DNA from: Owenia fusiformis
Taxonomy: Eukaryota > Annelida > Polychaeta > Sabellida > Oweniidae
Assembly (NCBI GenBank): GCA_903813345.2
Contig: CAIIXF020000006.1
Location: forward strand, 35,504,436 to 35,553,347
DNA: 48,912 nucleotides
Direction: 5' to 3'
Each line of letters opens with the position of its first letter. The stretch's first letter is position 1. This document shows positions 32,322 to 43,290 of this stretch, piece after piece. Both the position numbers and the translations under genes were made by a program. The notes below the pieces were generated by a model. That model searched no databases. It saw nothing but the letters and a program-made list of their open reading frames with translations, and was not told the DNA's origin.

Positions 32322-32468
32322 TTATAAGTTATTAAATGATTTGAAGTGCAATACAGGATATATTCTGCTCGAGAAATTCTGTATTGGAACTAGACGAAGT
32401 CGAGTGCCAATACAGAATATTGAGAGCAGAATATATCCTGCATTGCACTTCAAATCATTCTATAACGT
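32322..32468. mobile_element. 147-bp palindromic MITE
   Basis: Arms tgatttgaagtgcaatacag (left) and its complement on the right extend about 45-50 bp each, around a GC-richer loop with gtattgg / ccaatac. It lies just after the kelch gene 3' end. Confidence 0.7.
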
Positions 32469-32829
32469 TTTTATCGTGTGATCCTCTGTATTGTTACTGA
32501 AAATGCCCCCTCCGTACCAATATTTTCTACATTGCGACGGAGATGATCAATGGGGACAATCGCAATAGCAATAAAGATTGGTACAGCACAAGAACTGACC
32601 AATCAGAAGGCTTCATTTTACAGATATACGATAAACATGTATATTGACTAAAACGCAGCACATACCATAAATAGGTGTAAAGACTTATATACATCAGCTT
32701 GTAATTTTATATTAACGTTTTTAAAATAAAACGAAAGGCAGAATATTTCACTTGTTATATTTGATGTCAATCTTTATAGTCAATACAGTGCAAACATTTT
32801 TATGTATGCGAGCATATGCTTACAATACA

Positions 32830-32950
32830 CAGAGGTGTAAAGTAACGATGAGGATACACACTGGTGAGAGAATATACTTACAATGCACAACGTAACGCTG
32901 TAATGTAATGTTGAGAATACGCACTGGTGAGATTGTATACTGAGTGACAA
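32830..32950 (+). repeat. Isolated copies of the zinc-finger-linker-like repeat
   Basis: Two units of the type tgtaa.gtaa.g.tgag.atac plus acactggtgag, as in the 43-kb array. The plus-strand frame reads MRIHTGERIY in the first unit. No open zinc-finger gene is present. Confidence 0.6.
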
Positions 32951-33117
32951 TATACACAGATGTTGAGTTCTTTTTAAAAAGAATGGCCATAGATACTAGT
33001 ACTAGAAATGGTTTTACAAACCTTATTACTACTGAAGCACTGCACTCACTGGCATTTAACTTTCTACTAAATTTGTCAAGGAAGTTAACACAATGTTTAT
33101 GAATATAAAGTATTCTA

Positions 33118-33123
33118 TTTATT
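33118..33123 (-). terminator. Candidate polyadenylation signal of the minus-strand peptide gene
   Basis: AATAAA on the minus strand, about 340 bp after the stop codon. A 3' untranslated intron, as in the plus-strand paralogue, cannot be excluded. Confidence 0.35.
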
Positions 33124-33461
33124 TAAATTTCAACTTATTATTACAAAAAAATGAATCAGCTTCATGTCGATGAAACGGTCGTTCCTTGAAGTACTTCAAT
33201 CCTAAAAATAAAAAGAGACCTATTTGAATCTGGTATTCACGATGTTGATCAGAGTGTCCCTGGTGAAACCGATATCGAATTTAATCCCAATTTTTTTCAC
33301 ATACCAGCTCCAGATGCTTAATTTTATATCTACATATATAGCATTACTCTGTGTATCTTGACTGAAAACAACATTATAGTAAAAATCTAGAGACAAACAA
33401 TCTTGTACGTCAGGCAATTTTTCACAGAGCGCGGACATTCCCTTAAAACGTACAAAATAGT

Positions 33462-33658
33462 TTATGGTGTGCGACAGCTTTCTCCTGGTGTACAGCAGCA
33501 GACCTGGCCCTCTGCACAAGCGTCGTCAAATACTTGGTAGGCGAAAGAACCGTCGGGACAGCCAGAGTTTGAAGCATCTATGTTCTCAGTTGCACAGGAG
33601 CCACCTGACATGTCCTCTAGTATAGTCTCACAGCAATCTTCATTGCATGTATCTTGGG
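33462..33658 (-). CDS. Peptide A exon 2 (mature Cys-rich domain)
   Basis: 197 nt from the acceptor to TAA at 33,464-33,462. Cysteines fall at residues 20, 24, 25, 37, 49, 63, 69-71 and 77 of the predicted preprotein. Confidence 0.85.
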
Positions 33659-36600
33659 CTGGAATGAAATATATGAACTAGGTATAAGGACAAGCCATAT
33701 ATAATAGGAGCCACCTGACATATCCTCTAGTACAACCTCACAGCAATCTTCATTGCATGTATCTTGGGCTTGAATGAAATATATGAACTAGGTATAAGGA
33801 CAAGCCATATATAATAGGAGCCACCGGACATATCCTCTAGTACAGTCTCACAGCAATCTTCATTGCATGTATCTTGGGCTGGAATGAAATATATGAACTA
33901 GGTATAAGGACAAGCCATATATAATAGGAGCCACCTGACATATCCTCTAGTACAGTCTCACAGCAATCTTCATTGCATGTATCTTGGGCTTGAATGAAAT
34001 ATATGAACTAGGTATAAGGACAAGCCATATATAATAGGAGCCACCTGACATATCCTCTAGTACAGTCTCACAGCAATCTTCATTGCATGTATCTTGGGCT
34101 GGAATGAAATATATGAATTAGGTATAAGGACAAGCCATATATAATAGGAGCCACCGGACATATCCTCTAGTACAGTCTCACAGCAATCTTCATTGCATGT
34201 ATCTTGGGCTGGAATGAAATATATGAACTAGGTATAAGGACAAGCCATATATAATAGGAGCCACCGGACATATCCTCTAGTACAGTCTCACAGCAATCTT
34301 CATTGCATGTATCTTGGGCTGGAATGAAATATATGAATTAGGTATAAGGACAAGCCATATATAATAGGAGCCACCGGACATATCCTCTAGTACAGTCTCA
34401 CAGCAATCTTCATTGCATGTATCTTGGGCTGGAATGAAATATATGAACTAGGTATAAGGACAAGCCATATATAATAGGAGCCACCGGACATATCCTCTAG
34501 TACAGTCTCACAGCAATCTTCATTGCATGTATCTTGGGCTGGAATGAAATATATGAACTAGGTATAAGGACAAGCCATATATAATAGGAGCCACCGGACA
34601 TATCCTCTAGTACAGTCTCACAGCAATCTTCATTGCATGTATCTTGGGCTGGAATGAAATATATGAACTAGGTATAAGGACAAGCCATATATAATAGGAG
34701 CCACCGGACATATCCTCTAGTACAGTCTCACAGCAATCTTCATTGCATGTATCTTGGGCTGGAATGAACTATATGAACTAGGTATAAGGACAAGCCATAT
34801 ATAATAGGAGCCACCGGACATATCCTCTAGTACAGTCTCACAGCAATCTTCATTGCATGTATCTTGGGCTTGAATGAAATATATGAACTAGGTATAAGGA
34901 CAAGCCATATATAATAGGAGCCACCGGACATATCCTCTAGTACAGTCTCACAGCAATCTTCATTGCATGTATCTTGGGCTGGAATGAAATATATGAACTA
35001 GGTATAAGGACAAGCCATATATAATAGAAGCCACCGGACATATCCTCTAGTACAACCTCACAGCAATCTTCATTGCATGTATCTTGGGCTGGAATGAACT
35101 ATATGAACTAGGTATAAGGACAAGCCATATATAATAGGAGCCACCGGACATATCCTTTAGTACAATCTCAGCAATCTTCATTGCATGTATCTTGGGCTGG
35201 AATGAAATATATGAACTAGGTATAAGGACAAGCCATATATAATAGGAGCCACCGGACATATCCTCTAGTACAACCTCACAGCAATCTTCATTGCATGTTT
35301 CTTGGGCTGGAATGAAATATATGAACTAGGTATAAGGACAAGCCATATATAATAGAAGCCACCGGACATATCCCCTAGTACAGTCTCACAGCAATCTTCA
35401 TTGCATGTATCTTGGGCTGGAATGAAATATATGAACTAGGTATAAGGACAAGCCATATATAATAGGAGCCACCGGACATATCCCCTAGTACAGTCTCACA
35501 GCAATCTTCATTGCATGTATCTTGGGCTGGAATGAAATATATGAATTAGGTATAAGGACAAGCCATATATAATAGGAGCCACCGGACATATCCTCTAGTA
35601 CAGTCTCACAGCAATCTTCATTGCATGTATCTTGGGCTGGAATGAAATATGTGAACTAGGTATAAGGACAAGCCATATATAATAGGAGCCACCGGACATG
35701 TCCTCTAGTACAGTCTCACAGCAATCTTCATTAATTTTGCAAAGTGGGGCAAAATTCAGCTCGGACCCAAGTTTAAAACATTGCAAAAATCAGTACAAGG
35801 GGCATAGGGGCTATTGGAAGAAGGTGTGACAGGTATGGTATAGACAGTAAAGTGTTCATACTCATACTTTTGCAAGAATACGTCCTATACCCCTCCAAAT
35901 TGCCACCACTATCTTGCACATAAAGATGCGCTCATCTGTCCATGCCATGCATGGTTCAACCCTGAATCATGTGTGGGTTAAAGCAAAGAAAAGCAGCCCA
36001 TGGGCAAATCTTTCTCGAGGTTTTGCAATATCTGGTGGAGGATTGTGAGCACAGATTCTCCTGAGATAGCTCCAAAAGAAAAAGTCACAACAATTCAAGT
36101 CAGGGGAACTTCCATTGCCACTTAGCCCTTGCACTGATTTTTTCAATATCTAAAACTTGGCGCAGAGCCGATTTTGACCCACTGTGCAAATGGAAGGATT
36201 TCTCACCCAACCATTACCACATGTGAATGAATGACATATCATTGCAAAGAGGAGAGACATGGCCTTATGGTATATTAAATGAAATTGATGTAGTCATCAC
36301 TAGTTTTGTGATTTTACGAGATAACTACTTGTTGCGTTTTTTTATACGCCCTGTATACCACAAGGACCAACCATATTATAATATATTACGACCAGTCAAT
36401 TAACCGCGATGCAAGGACATTTCTTAAACAATAGTATGAGAAATAGATATGAACCACACGATAAAAGTAAACATTTATTGGAAATTGTGCCCCGTTTTAC
36501 GAAAACCATGAACAAATTACAACTAAAACCCTGTTTTGTGGAAAGATCGCATAACTATAAAATTCAAAAAGGTTCGTTGAATTAATATATACATGTATGT

Positions 36601-38310
36601 AGTGAAGTGACCAATATAATTCAGAACGGTGTGTGGTAACATCTACCATATGCATAATAGGTCAGATGCGAGTAGGTAGTTACCACTTTCACCACCAGGT
36701 GGCTCATTTAGGTCAGATATTATGGCGAATATAGTAGAAAGTTCCCTTTAACTAAATATTATCAGTTTTTGTGGTTCAATTTGCATATCACCCTTATGTA
36801 ACTAAAAGCTATACAAATTAAAATATGTCAAGTAAAAGAAAATAGTATCCATCCAATACAAGAAAATATAAGTATTTCAATTTCTGTGATTTTATAACAT
36901 GGGGTCTATAGGGAATCTCCCCGAACAAGAAGTCACATTTAAAATAAATTTTCAAAGTTGATAAACAATTGTCAAAACCATATTTCTAGATGTGAAACAG
37001 GGTTTAGGTTTTCATATACATTAAACAAACTTCATTTCTATATCACATTGTTTGAGGTTTCAAGATATATGTTATTGATCTATACATTTGATGTACATCA
37101 TTTCTATTCTTTATTCTTCTTTAGTTCACTTGCACTCAATACGTGATATCATTCATAAATAACATTAAAATCCTGGCTCTTTTCATATTGTTATGTCTTT
37201 TCTATCAGGAAAGTTCCAATTCCCTTAAAGGAGGATTTTGAAGTCCAGTATATTCTACTTTATAACGTAATCTACTTGCTTTTTTATTGGTTCAAATGTT
37301 GGTTCCTTATGGGAATCAACATTTGCCTCCATTTAAAGGAGGTTTAGGAAGTCCAGCAGATTTAATATGACATTATCTTGAATTTGTTCATTATTGGTTC
37401 ATTTATTTGGTAATTATGGGAAATTATTATTCACCTCCTTTTTGGAATCTTCCCTGTGGAACTTTCCATACTTTCCGTCTCTTCTTGATTATCATCTCAG
37501 AATATCATCTTTAGAACAGTTTTTATCATCGATCACGACACAACGTAGGCCGAAGTATGTAAAATATTGTACTTGGATCGAATTTTTACTTGGAGTATAG
37601 AAAATAAACTTTTAGGCCATTTACTTACTTTTCATGTTACTTTATTAGAACCTGGAATAAACTGTTTCAGATGTACTTTTACATGTAGATGTTAAATATG
37701 ACATCACTTCACAGTCAGCACCATCTATCTAATATCTAACATAATATAATGAAGTCCGGTAACTTGGGAAAAAAGAAAATTCGAAATATATTTTTTTCTC
37801 ATGCCAGGGACTTTGATCAGTGATGTTTTATGTTTATTCAACTTTCATATTTTTGTAACTTGTCAGAAAATTTTTCTTTTAACATTTCTCGGCGATCAAT
37901 AAATAGATATGAGGTCATGTCCATGAGCGGAGTTTTGGCCTAAAAAGTAAGAAATTTGTGCTTCAAGCTAAATATCTGCAATTTGCAATTGATTCTGACC
38001 ATGTTTTAAGTATCAAAATAATACTTAGAGTATTGCGACTCAACTGAAGTTAAAAAATAAGGTGAAATGTACACATATCTCAGTGATTATGACCAAACAA
38101 AAACGGGAGTCCAAACCGGAAGTCAAAAGAGTAACCGCACTTTCAGTTTAATAACTGAATAATGAAGATTGATTGTGCTCACTGTGCATCACTTTAACTG
38201 AATTTTGAATATTTAATAACATAAATCAAGATTATTTTTACTTGCATCTAGTCTATTGACTTACCGTATGCCACGACAAAAAGCAGACAGAATGCAAAAA
38301 TTACTCTCAT
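33462..38310 (-). CDS. Secreted cysteine-rich peptide A, 2 coding exons, 80 aa
   Basis: Exon 1 is 38310-38265 (46 nt), encoding the signal peptide MRVIFAFCLLFVVAY. Exon 2 is 33658-33462, opening AQDTCNEDCCETILEDMSGG and ending VCCCTPGESCRTP and a stop. The donor TACG|gtaagt and acceptor atttcattccag join in phase 1. The mature part has ten cysteines, including a CC pair and a CCC triplet, so it is likely extracellular and disulfide-bonded. It aligns with the plus-strand gene at 40,784 through C-TEN-DA-NSGCP-GS, then AC-EG-VCCC, with the same exon-1 length and intron phase. I do not recognise the family; a defence, venom-like or matrix peptide are all possible. The 4.6-kb intron holds a 19-unit tandem array of its own splice acceptor. 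Confidence 0.85.
33659..35735 (-). repeat. 110-bp tandem array carrying the 3' splice site and exon-2 start
   Basis: About 19 units lie directly upstream (minus strand) of the true exon 2. Each holds 48 nt of intron (ttcatattcattccag-type acceptor) plus the first 62 nt of exon 2, ending GGTGGCTCC. Anchors ggagccacc recur every 110 bp from 33,708 to 35,686, with one unit of about 108 bp near 35,140. The units are almost identical. They lack an evident donor after the exon piece. The frame changes at each unit because 110 is not a multiple of three. Confidence 0.93.
35736..36640 (-). other. Peptide A intron, non-repeat part
   Basis: No coding signal. A single Tc1/mariner-like end (acgccctgtata on the plus strand) sits at about 36,349-36,360, but I find no matching second end. 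Confidence 0.4.
36994..37668. mobile_element. Insertion 1 in copy A (675 bp)
   Basis: Direct repeats agatgt lie at 36,988-36,993 and 37,669-37,674. Short inverted ends GAAACAG / CTGTTTC. The uninterrupted copies at 46.6 and 19.3 kb read tagatgta.ttttacatg at this point. The interior has two similar stretches (aaaggagg.tt..gaagtccag) at about 37,226 and 37,335. Superfamily unknown. Confidence 0.65.
37710..38186. mobile_element. Insertion 2 in copy A (477 bp, 8-bp target duplication)
   Basis: Direct repeats catcactt lie at 37,702-37,709 and 38,187-38,194. Inverted ends CACAGTCAGCAC and GTGCTCACTGTG. An 8-bp duplication suggests a hAT-like non-autonomous element. The 46-kb and 19-kb copies lack it. 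Confidence 0.7.
38265..38310 (-). CDS. Peptide A exon 1 (signal peptide)
   Basis: 46 nt: 15 codons plus one base. Hydrophobic core FAFCLLFVVAY after a basic start MR. Followed by a strong donor gtaagtc. Confidence 0.85.
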
Positions 38311-38370
38311 TGTTGCTGATGAAATATTTCAAGTAATTGACTGTTACAATCAACGGGACATTTATTTACT

Positions 38371-38378
38371 TTTAAAAG
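38371..38378 (-). promoter_or_regulatory. TATA-like box of peptide A
   Basis: On the minus strand CCTTTTAAAAGTAAATAAAT lies about 60-70 bp upstream of the ATG. The position fits a TATA element if the leader is about 35 bp. Confidence 0.4.
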
Positions 38379-38539
38379 GGGAGTGTTAAAGTCGAAGAGC
38401 GTAATGACGGTGTTGACTTATTTTGAAATTTATAGCGTCTGCAAGATGTTACTTTCTCAGACCAACCTTCAAAAAGCTAAAAAGGAACTATTATTTGAAT
38501 CAAATCAAGTCTGTTCTTCTATCGTGTACATATTTTGAC

Positions 38540-38720
38540 ACTCTTTATGCCTCAGTCACATTTGATCTACGGCAACCGTACTGCGGCCGTAGATTCCTAA
38601 AATCGGGAGAAATATGCAGCATAAATACTGGGATAAGCAGTACGATGCAGATTTTCTATATCGATTTTGTGAAGACACGGCCACCGTACGGCCACCGTAG
38701 AGAAAATGGGGCGTATATGG
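38540..38720. repeat. GC-richer palindromic patch between the two peptide genes
   Basis: Words ctacggc, accgtac.g and ggccgtag recur in both orientations at about 38,568-38,595 and 38,677-38,702. A MITE is possible. The 141-codon frame here is not convincing. Confidence 0.4.
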
Positions 38721-38895
38721 TGATTGGGCAAATAGGTTTCCATACACTCTGTCGGAATATCAAAATAAGATATTTGTGTAATATACACGAGAGTATGTCG
38801 ACCTTTAAATTACCAGCCTTACCATTTCATCATACCCGAGTCGTGTAATCAATTTTTGAATTAAACTTGTCAAAAAATTATTCACATAGACAAGA

Positions 38896-38995
38896 AAGGT
38901 GTGCCCAACCCCAACCAATCAGAACAAAGTATTTCATATATTTAGTAGTTGCATTGCATCATACATGTACTTAGTCTAATGTCCCAAAGGTCATT
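38896..38995. repeat. Dispersed repeat, copy 3 (aggtgtg.cc family)
   Basis: Shares aaaggtgtgccca, ccaatcagaaca, tatttca and ttgcattgcat with the other two copies. Its companion block gtcaaggtgacaacttgac is at about 39,546. Confidence 0.6.
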
Positions 38996-39865
38996 TCTAA
39001 AATTGATAAAACTAATGAAACCGATAAGCTGATCAATTTCATAGTTGAGTAACGATATTTATTCCATAGTTAGCATGATATTCATAGGATAACATGTGAA
39101 AATAAAAACGGTATTTTTGTAATCAGTGGTAAAATATGATATTTTTGACAAATTTTCACTTAATCATAGCATACGGTTTTTTAGCCATGACATACACGTA
39201 CGGCGCCGTATGCGATGGTTTATGGATTTTTGCTACTTCAGACTCAAAACGAGGCTAAGTGTCAACATCGCCGGATCGTTTGGGAAATTCGAATTAAATC
39301 ACTTAATTTCCGACGATTCTGATGATGACTTTAACTATGGAATAAAAAGAACATTCTATGATTTACTCGTGATATGATTTTAATCCAATCATGGATATTG
39401 ATATCTGATAAATTGCATCTGATAAAATCTAATAAAAATCATATCACTCATAAATCATAGGATATCCTATATGTATTTATAGTATATCATACGGAAAAAC
39501 AAGCCATGTACTTATGTAGGTCAAATTGTATGTATTGAATATTTGTCAAGGTGACAACTTGACCTTTGCATAAGGTTTCCTTGAAAACATATTCCCAATT
39601 AGTCATTTCGTTTCTTTTAAGTAGTGAAATTTTTCAGCAGCACAATGCGTGGAGTCAAGGGCTTAATTCCTTCATTAATTATCCTCAACAGTTATCATTA
39701 AATTAAAATAGTTCATTCGATAGCGCGTTAGAGCTTTTTATGTTTAAATCTTTACTGTATTCCCTTGTTACAATTTATGACTTAAGGGTTCTTCCGTTTG
39801 CCAAACTTAAGGAGTAGGTGTATTATACTATTTTCTGTTTTCCAGTATTTTAAGTTTTCATGTTT
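38996..39865. other. Intergenic between the two peptide genes
   Basis: No gene is supported. A palindrome gtacggcgccgta lies at about 39,199-39,211, and repeated tgatatgat / atcatatca words at about 39,376 and 39,440 suggest a degraded MITE. Confidence 0.4.
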
Positions 39866-40446
39866 AAGCTAAGTTCACACCAACGGCGCTTTGATGGCGC
39901 TTTAATGCGGCGTGCGAAGCGGCTTTTTAAATGGTCACGTTTTACAAATGGTATTACTCAACCCGGCCAGTAAACAATTCATTGGCGGATCTGGGGGGGG
40001 GGGGGGGGGGGTCAATTGGGCCCAAAAAATGCTGGGCCCAAAATGTCTTAGAGTCCCAATAAGTGGGCCTTTTTGGGCATTACTCGGCCTTAAAGGCCTT
40101 ATTTTTTAATTTAAGGCCAAATTGTGAAGAAAATGGAAATAAATTTGGCCCCTTGTTGGTATCCAGATCCGCCCCTGAACATCCTCGTGCCTTTAAGCTA
40201 AGTTCACACCAACCATGCTTTAAAGCGACGTGCAAGGCGGCTTGGCATGTCGCATTAAAGCGCCATCAAAGCGCCGTTGGTGTGAACTTAGCTTTAGAAA
40301 TATTATGTTTTCGAACATAGCATTGAGCCTGGAAGCCAAGTTCATACCAACGGCCCTTTGATGGCGCTTTAATGCGACATGCCAAGCCGCCTTGCACGCC
40401 GCTTTAAAGTGCCATCAAAGGGCTGATGGTGTGGACTTAGCTTTAA
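39866..40446. mobile_element. Cluster of short palindromic MITEs with one nested inside
   Basis: The end aagctaagttcacaccaac occurs at 39,866, 40,199 and (diverged) 40,334, and its complement at about 40,296 and 40,443. Complete palindromic copies are about 40,197-40,296 and 40,334-40,446. Between the first end and the second copy sits another element (about 39,983-40,178) with ends GGCGGATCTGG and CCAGATCCGCC and a long G-run. All lie within 300-850 bp upstream of the peptide B TATA box. Confidence 0.75.
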
Positions 40447-40723
40447 GAAAGTGACTGTTGTAATTGGAAAATTGGTCAATAAATGCTCAGTTGCACACTT
40501 TGGGAGAGGCCATCCTGAAATGTTATTAAAATGTCCTGAAGACAGGATGGGAATATTAGTATATCAATAGAATATCATGACAGAATCATTTGGCATTAAA
40601 ATAAAATGTTTAAAATATATTTCCTCAGTATTTCAACTTTAATTGTCGAAAAATAACAGCTGCACGGACGGCAATGTTGGACTTACCCTCTTCTTATCAG
40701 ACCAAGCCAGTCTTGTAAAAATT

Positions 40724-40731
40724 TATAAATA
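40724..40731 (+). promoter_or_regulatory. TATA box of peptide B
   Basis: TATAAATA, 60 bp upstream of the ATG, in AT-rich but non-repetitive context. It predicts a start site near 40,755 and a leader of about 30 nt. Confidence 0.7.
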
Positions 40732-40783
40732 GAGGATGTATTTTTGAAATAATCACAATGACCAAATACACAACAGTTTAAAC

Positions 40784-40829
40784 ATGAGGTTTATCGCAGT
40801 TTTGATGCTCCTTGTTGGCGTGGCATATT
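40784..40829 (+). CDS. Peptide B exon 1 (signal peptide)
   Basis: 46 nt, basic MR start and hydrophobic core IAVLMLLVGVAY; strong donor gtaagt. Confidence 0.87.
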
Positions 40830-42001
40830 GTAAGTTCACATATTTCTTAAATTAAGTTGAGCAAGTTGAGTATAGTTTTTACAATAATTTGGGTTGGTTT
40901 TTGTATTTAAAAGATTTTGGTTTGATTAATGTTTTGCTTTCGTATCAGAGAAAGAAGCAAATAATAAGGAAATGTTCTCCTCAAATGTGACTAGGGGATG
41001 ACGTGGAGAGGGATTCAATGTTGCATTCCCCTATTTCGATAGATCTCATTTCTTAAAAATGCTGTAGCTAAAAAGCCTAAAATATTTACCCACGTCAGGG
41101 TTGTATTCGTCTTGCGATACATTTGCTCGAATACAAGAAATTTTGCAAAATTCTACCATATTGACATCAAATCCCCTCCACGAGATCCCCCTTCACGTGC
41201 TGCAGTATTTATCTTTCTATGATTACATTCTGTAACTATAATCTCAGAAAAATGACAGCATACATTTTGTGATGATGACATCATCTACATGTACTATTAC
41301 TTATTATGGGTCTAGACCCTTATGACCGCTTGATTTATAGCAAAGTTTTTTGCACGTTGGTGACGTTGCACCTCATACAGGGTGTCCATTTTTGGGTCAC
41401 CTTCTATGAGTTGAATTTAAATTCAAAAAGGGGTATTACAGTGAGAAGTGGGCATTTAAAGGCAGGATCAAATCTAGCAAGATTCAGTTGAGTACTCTTG
41501 ACAAAAAATTCAATTTAAGAATATTTTGAGCTCATATCATTCCCTGCCATGCCTATTATCTAAAAATACACAAAGTATGTAATAATTTTGAGGAAAACTA
41601 AAGTTTTTTAACAATAAAAGATTCATAATTTTCTATTTCTATTTAACCAATTTTTCTCCATTTTGGCACTTTCAATCCTTAATTATTTCACAAAATAATA
41701 TATCATGGATCTTTTTGGAGATATTATATTTGAGATCGTTAAGAATAAACTGGTGGGTCAACTGTATAATTTTGCTTGCAATTTTGTCACTCCCAATGGA
41801 TCTGATCATCCCTTTAACTGAAATTTAATTTTAGGTTGCCAAGACTTTTGTGTTGAAGATCCAGTTGATGACTTTAATACTGGAACATGCGTCACTGAAA
41901 ATACGGATGCCCCTAACAGTGGCTGCCCTGCCGGAAGTCTTGCTGCTGTGGATTTAGTTGGTGATCTTTGTGGGGAAGGAGAAGTATGTTGTTGCTCATA
42001 G
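40784..42001 (+). CDS. Secreted cysteine-rich peptide B, 2 coding exons, 70 aa
   Basis: Exon 1 is 40784-40829 (46 nt), encoding MRFIAVLMLLVGVAY. Exon 2 is 41835-42001, reading CCQDFCVEDPVDDFNTG and then CVTENTDAPNSGCPAGS, ending GEGEVCCCS and a stop. The donor TATT|gtaagt and acceptor ttaattttag join in phase 1. With cleavage near residue 16 the mature peptide has eight or nine cysteines. It is a clear paralogue of the minus-strand gene: same exon sizes at the 5' end, same phase, shared TEN-DA-NSGCP-GS and VCCC. Its intron is 1.0 kb and free of the tandem array. Function unknown. Confidence 0.87.
40830..41834 (+). other. Peptide B intron 1
   Basis: GT..AG intron of 1005 bp. A Tc1/mariner-like end (atacagggtgtccatttttg) occurs at about 41,377 with no partner found. 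No coding signal. Confidence 0.7.
41835..42001 (+). CDS. Peptide B exon 2 (mature Cys-rich domain)
   Basis: 167 nt to TAG at 41,999-42,001. Cysteines at preprotein residues 16, 17, 21, 34, 46, 61 and 67-69 (the first shared across the junction). Confidence 0.87.
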
Positions 42002-42025
42002 GTGCATACAGTACCATTAATTCTA

Positions 42026-42699
42026 GTAAGTATCATTGAAATAGTCAAATTAACCCATTTTGACTAATGAGATTTATGATTAAAGCAGTTGTATAAAGAC
42101 TGTAGAACAGTAGTTTGAAGCACTGTAGTTTCATATGAATAGCACGAATCGCTATATTGGCCAATCAGTATCCTTTAACAATGCGTTAATTGAATGACAA
42201 TGTTTCAAATAAATTTTACACGATAGAGGGCTCGCTGACTAGGTTTGAAATCTCGTTAAAGTCTCGCTTTTAGTGTGACGTTATTAGATCTGCATGTTTA
42301 ACCATTAAAGACCAACATTTTCTTCTATTTGATGTCATATTTGAATTCTTTGTATAATTCTCTATTAGAACAACTTTAATTTGATTTAAATTTTCAAAGA
42401 TTTTCAAATTTTCTGAAAAAGGTCCAGCTATATCCCCATTTACACAATGTTGAAAAACCTTAAAATTTCATTTACTCTGATAAGGATCGCAATTTTAATG
42501 TTTAATCACAATACACATGTCAACAAGATCATTTACATGTACTTACATTCCAACTGTGTTTCACCTTAATCCAAATTGAAAGTGACTCTTATCATTATGT
42601 CTTCATGTATTCGGACCCTCCCATTATCTACCAACACACGTCCCGTCTTTGTATAAAATAGTCTATTTTGTTTAAACTCATTTTATTTTTTACTTCCAG
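42026..42699 (+). other. Peptide B intron in the 3' untranslated region
   Basis: A strong donor TTCTA|gtaagtat follows the stop by 24 nt, and a strong acceptor ttttacttccag ends at 42,699. A final non-coding exon would start at 42,700. Confidence 0.6.
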
Positions 42700-42765
42700 A
42701 GTGATGTTGATGTCCTGATTTGACTGCCCATTTGTTATAAATTTGACAGTGTTAAATAAGACCGC

Positions 42766-42771
42766 AATAAA
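42766..42771 (+). terminator. Polyadenylation signal of peptide B
   Basis: AATAAA in the predicted last exon, about 65 bp after its acceptor. Confidence 0.65.
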
Positions 42772-42779
42772 TTATTTTT

Positions 42780-43290
42780 TTAGAATTTAATGTTCAGTTT
42801 TGTTCATTCTATTAAAATGCTGTTGCTAGTAACGAGATCAATAAGAGGGGGGAAACCCCAGTGTTCAGAGAGGACATATTTCTACATGTATAATGTAAAT
42901 CTGTATTGAGAAGACATCGTCGTTGATTGATTTAATCGACAGACAAATGACTCATTTAGTGACCATTTCAAAATGTTCTAAATACGCTTCGAATAATATT
43001 TATGTTAATTTCTGGCGTGTTGTTTTCACATCAAGATATAGAATATGCTAACATCGATTAAAACATCAAACGACGTGTGATGTTCAAAAAATAACCGGTG
43101 ATAATTCAGACAAACGAAGATGATAAGCAAGAGTGTCAGAATCAGAGTGTCCTCGCTAGAAAATAAAGACTTGGGAATACAAACTGGTGAAACTAAGGAT
43201 GCATTGACAATACAGACGGGTGTAATAAATGTTAAGAGTAATACTGGAGAGAGAGCGTGTACATTTGCAATACAAGGAGGCCTAGGTGTA
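42780..43290. other. Intergenic, nothing recognised
   Basis: No gene. The 3' part (about 43,160-43,290) contains diverged copies of the zinc-finger-linker-like repeat. Confidence 0.4.

Larger units (their letters stand above)
36645..38263 (+). repeat. Dispersed segment, copy A, with two insertions
   Basis: It matches 46,310-46,760 from gcgagtaggtagttaccact through caccaccaggtggct, aatatgtc.agtaaa, atggggtctata, aaatcaagattattt and gcatct. It is interrupted at 36,994-37,668 and 37,710-38,186. Its right edge runs into the intron-1 donor of peptide A (gtctattgac|ttac on plus), so this segment is the start of that intron. Confidence 0.8.

Noticed and set aside
33220-33519. 99-codon minus-strand frame MCRGPGLLLYTRRKLSHTIN
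   Set aside because: It overlaps the true exon 2 of peptide A in another frame and continues into its 3' untranslated region.
34990-35786. Frames containing DMSGGSYYIWLVLIPSS as separate genes
   Set aside because: These are units of the 110-bp array, read through exon start and intron sequence.
38423-38848. 141-codon plus-strand frame
   Set aside because: It runs through palindromic GC-rich repeat words, has no signal or domain, and lacks splice context.
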